DNA of 7,079 nt from assembly GCA_964397085.1 (NCBI GenBank), contig CAYNHH010000043.1, forward strand, positions 1 to 7,079, in the 5' to 3' direction. Made by a program: the position numbers and the translations under genes. The notes below the pieces were generated by a model that searched no databases, was not told where the DNA came from, and saw only the letters and a program-made list of their open reading frames with translations. Every line of letters starts with the position of its first letter. The stretch's first letter is position 1. This document shows positions 6,927-7,079 of this stretch, in pieces. The DNA is from CAILAD01 sp964397085 (GTDB taxonomy: Bacteria; Patescibacteriota; Saccharimonadia; CAILAD01; BJGX01).

Positions 6927-7079
6927 TGTTAGTAGATACTCATGCCCATATTCATTTTGAAGAATTTCGTAATGATATAGAGCAAATTTTTGAGAACGCT
7001 CTGGCGGCAAGTTTAAATTCAATCATTTGTGTAGGTACTAGCGACAATGACTCTCGCGAAGCCTTAAATTTTGTACTCA
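6926..7079 (+). CDS. tatD: TatD-family metal-dependent hydrolase (DNase), 5' part, cut by window end
   Basis: The first 51 codons are visible. They begin MLVDTHAHIHF, the amidohydrolase-fold metal site HxH (His6, His8) typical of TatD, and continue through an EEF...DIEQIFENAL helix to the strand SIICVGT, as in the family. TatD proteins are cytoplasmic 3'-5' exonucleases or deoxyribonucleases linked to DNA repair and turnover. The ATG shares its A with the metG stop (TAATG), and a GGAAG ribosome binding site lies about 5 nt upstream inside metG, so it is translationally coupled. A metG-tatD pair is a widespread bacterial arrangement, which supports the call. The remaining three quarters or more of the gene, including the other metal ligands, lies outside the window. 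Confidence 0.93.
   Translation, partial: MLVDTHAHIHFEEFRNDIEQIFENALAASLNSIICVGTSDNDSREALNFVL

Overview
The window carries six protein-coding genes, all on the + strand and tightly packed: the 3' part of a UvrD/PcrA-type helicase gene, an RpfB/YabE-like cell-wall hydrolase, rsmA (ksgA), a membrane-anchored extracellular transglutaminase-like protein, metG (short form) and the 5' end of tatD. No RNA gene, mobile element, CRISPR array or intrinsic terminator was seen. The base composition is moderately AT-rich and the genes look uniform, with no sign of recent transfer. The five visible stops are TAA (four) and TAG (one), and the reading frames are full length under the standard code.

Organism (inference): a small-genome bacterium with actinobacteria-like wall biology, most likely Candidatus Saccharibacteria (TM7) or a related Patescibacteria lineage. 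The reasons are the RpfB-like architecture (three DUF348 domains, G5, Rpf-type transglycosylase) directly upstream of rsmA, the short MetRS without a C-terminal tRNA-binding domain, the compact layout, and an apparently leaderless gene. A low-GC actinobacterium is the main alternative. The assignment rests on recognition only, since no database was searched.

Layout. Bases 1-1322 hold the helicase C-terminal half. The gap that follows (1323-1482) contains a near-consensus sigma70-type promoter (TTGACT, 17 bp, TAAAAT), a weak AT-rich stem-loop in the predicted 5' UTR, and a GAGG ribosome binding site placed for a non-canonical ATT start at 1483. The Rpf-like gene and rsmA are separated by 3 bp and very likely share this promoter. 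A 46-bp gap then holds an extended -10 element ending 6 bp before the ATG of the transglutaminase-like gene, which suggests a leaderless mRNA. That gene overlaps metG by 26 bp, and metG overlaps tatD by 1 bp, so the last three genes look like one translationally coupled unit.

How they fit together. rsmA, metG and tatD are housekeeping genes (ribosome maturation, Met-tRNA charging, 3' exonuclease/deoxyribonuclease-type activity). The Rpf-like and transglutaminase-like proteins are both predicted to act outside the membrane, on or near the wall. The set rpfB, ksgA, metG, tatD matches a cluster known from Actinobacteria (metG-tatD-rpfB-ksgA) and, with yabE, from Bacillus. Here the order is rearranged and a surface transglutaminase-like gene sits in the middle. 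If the host is a saccharibacterial epibiont, the two surface proteins are the most interesting candidates for envelope remodelling or contact with the host cell.
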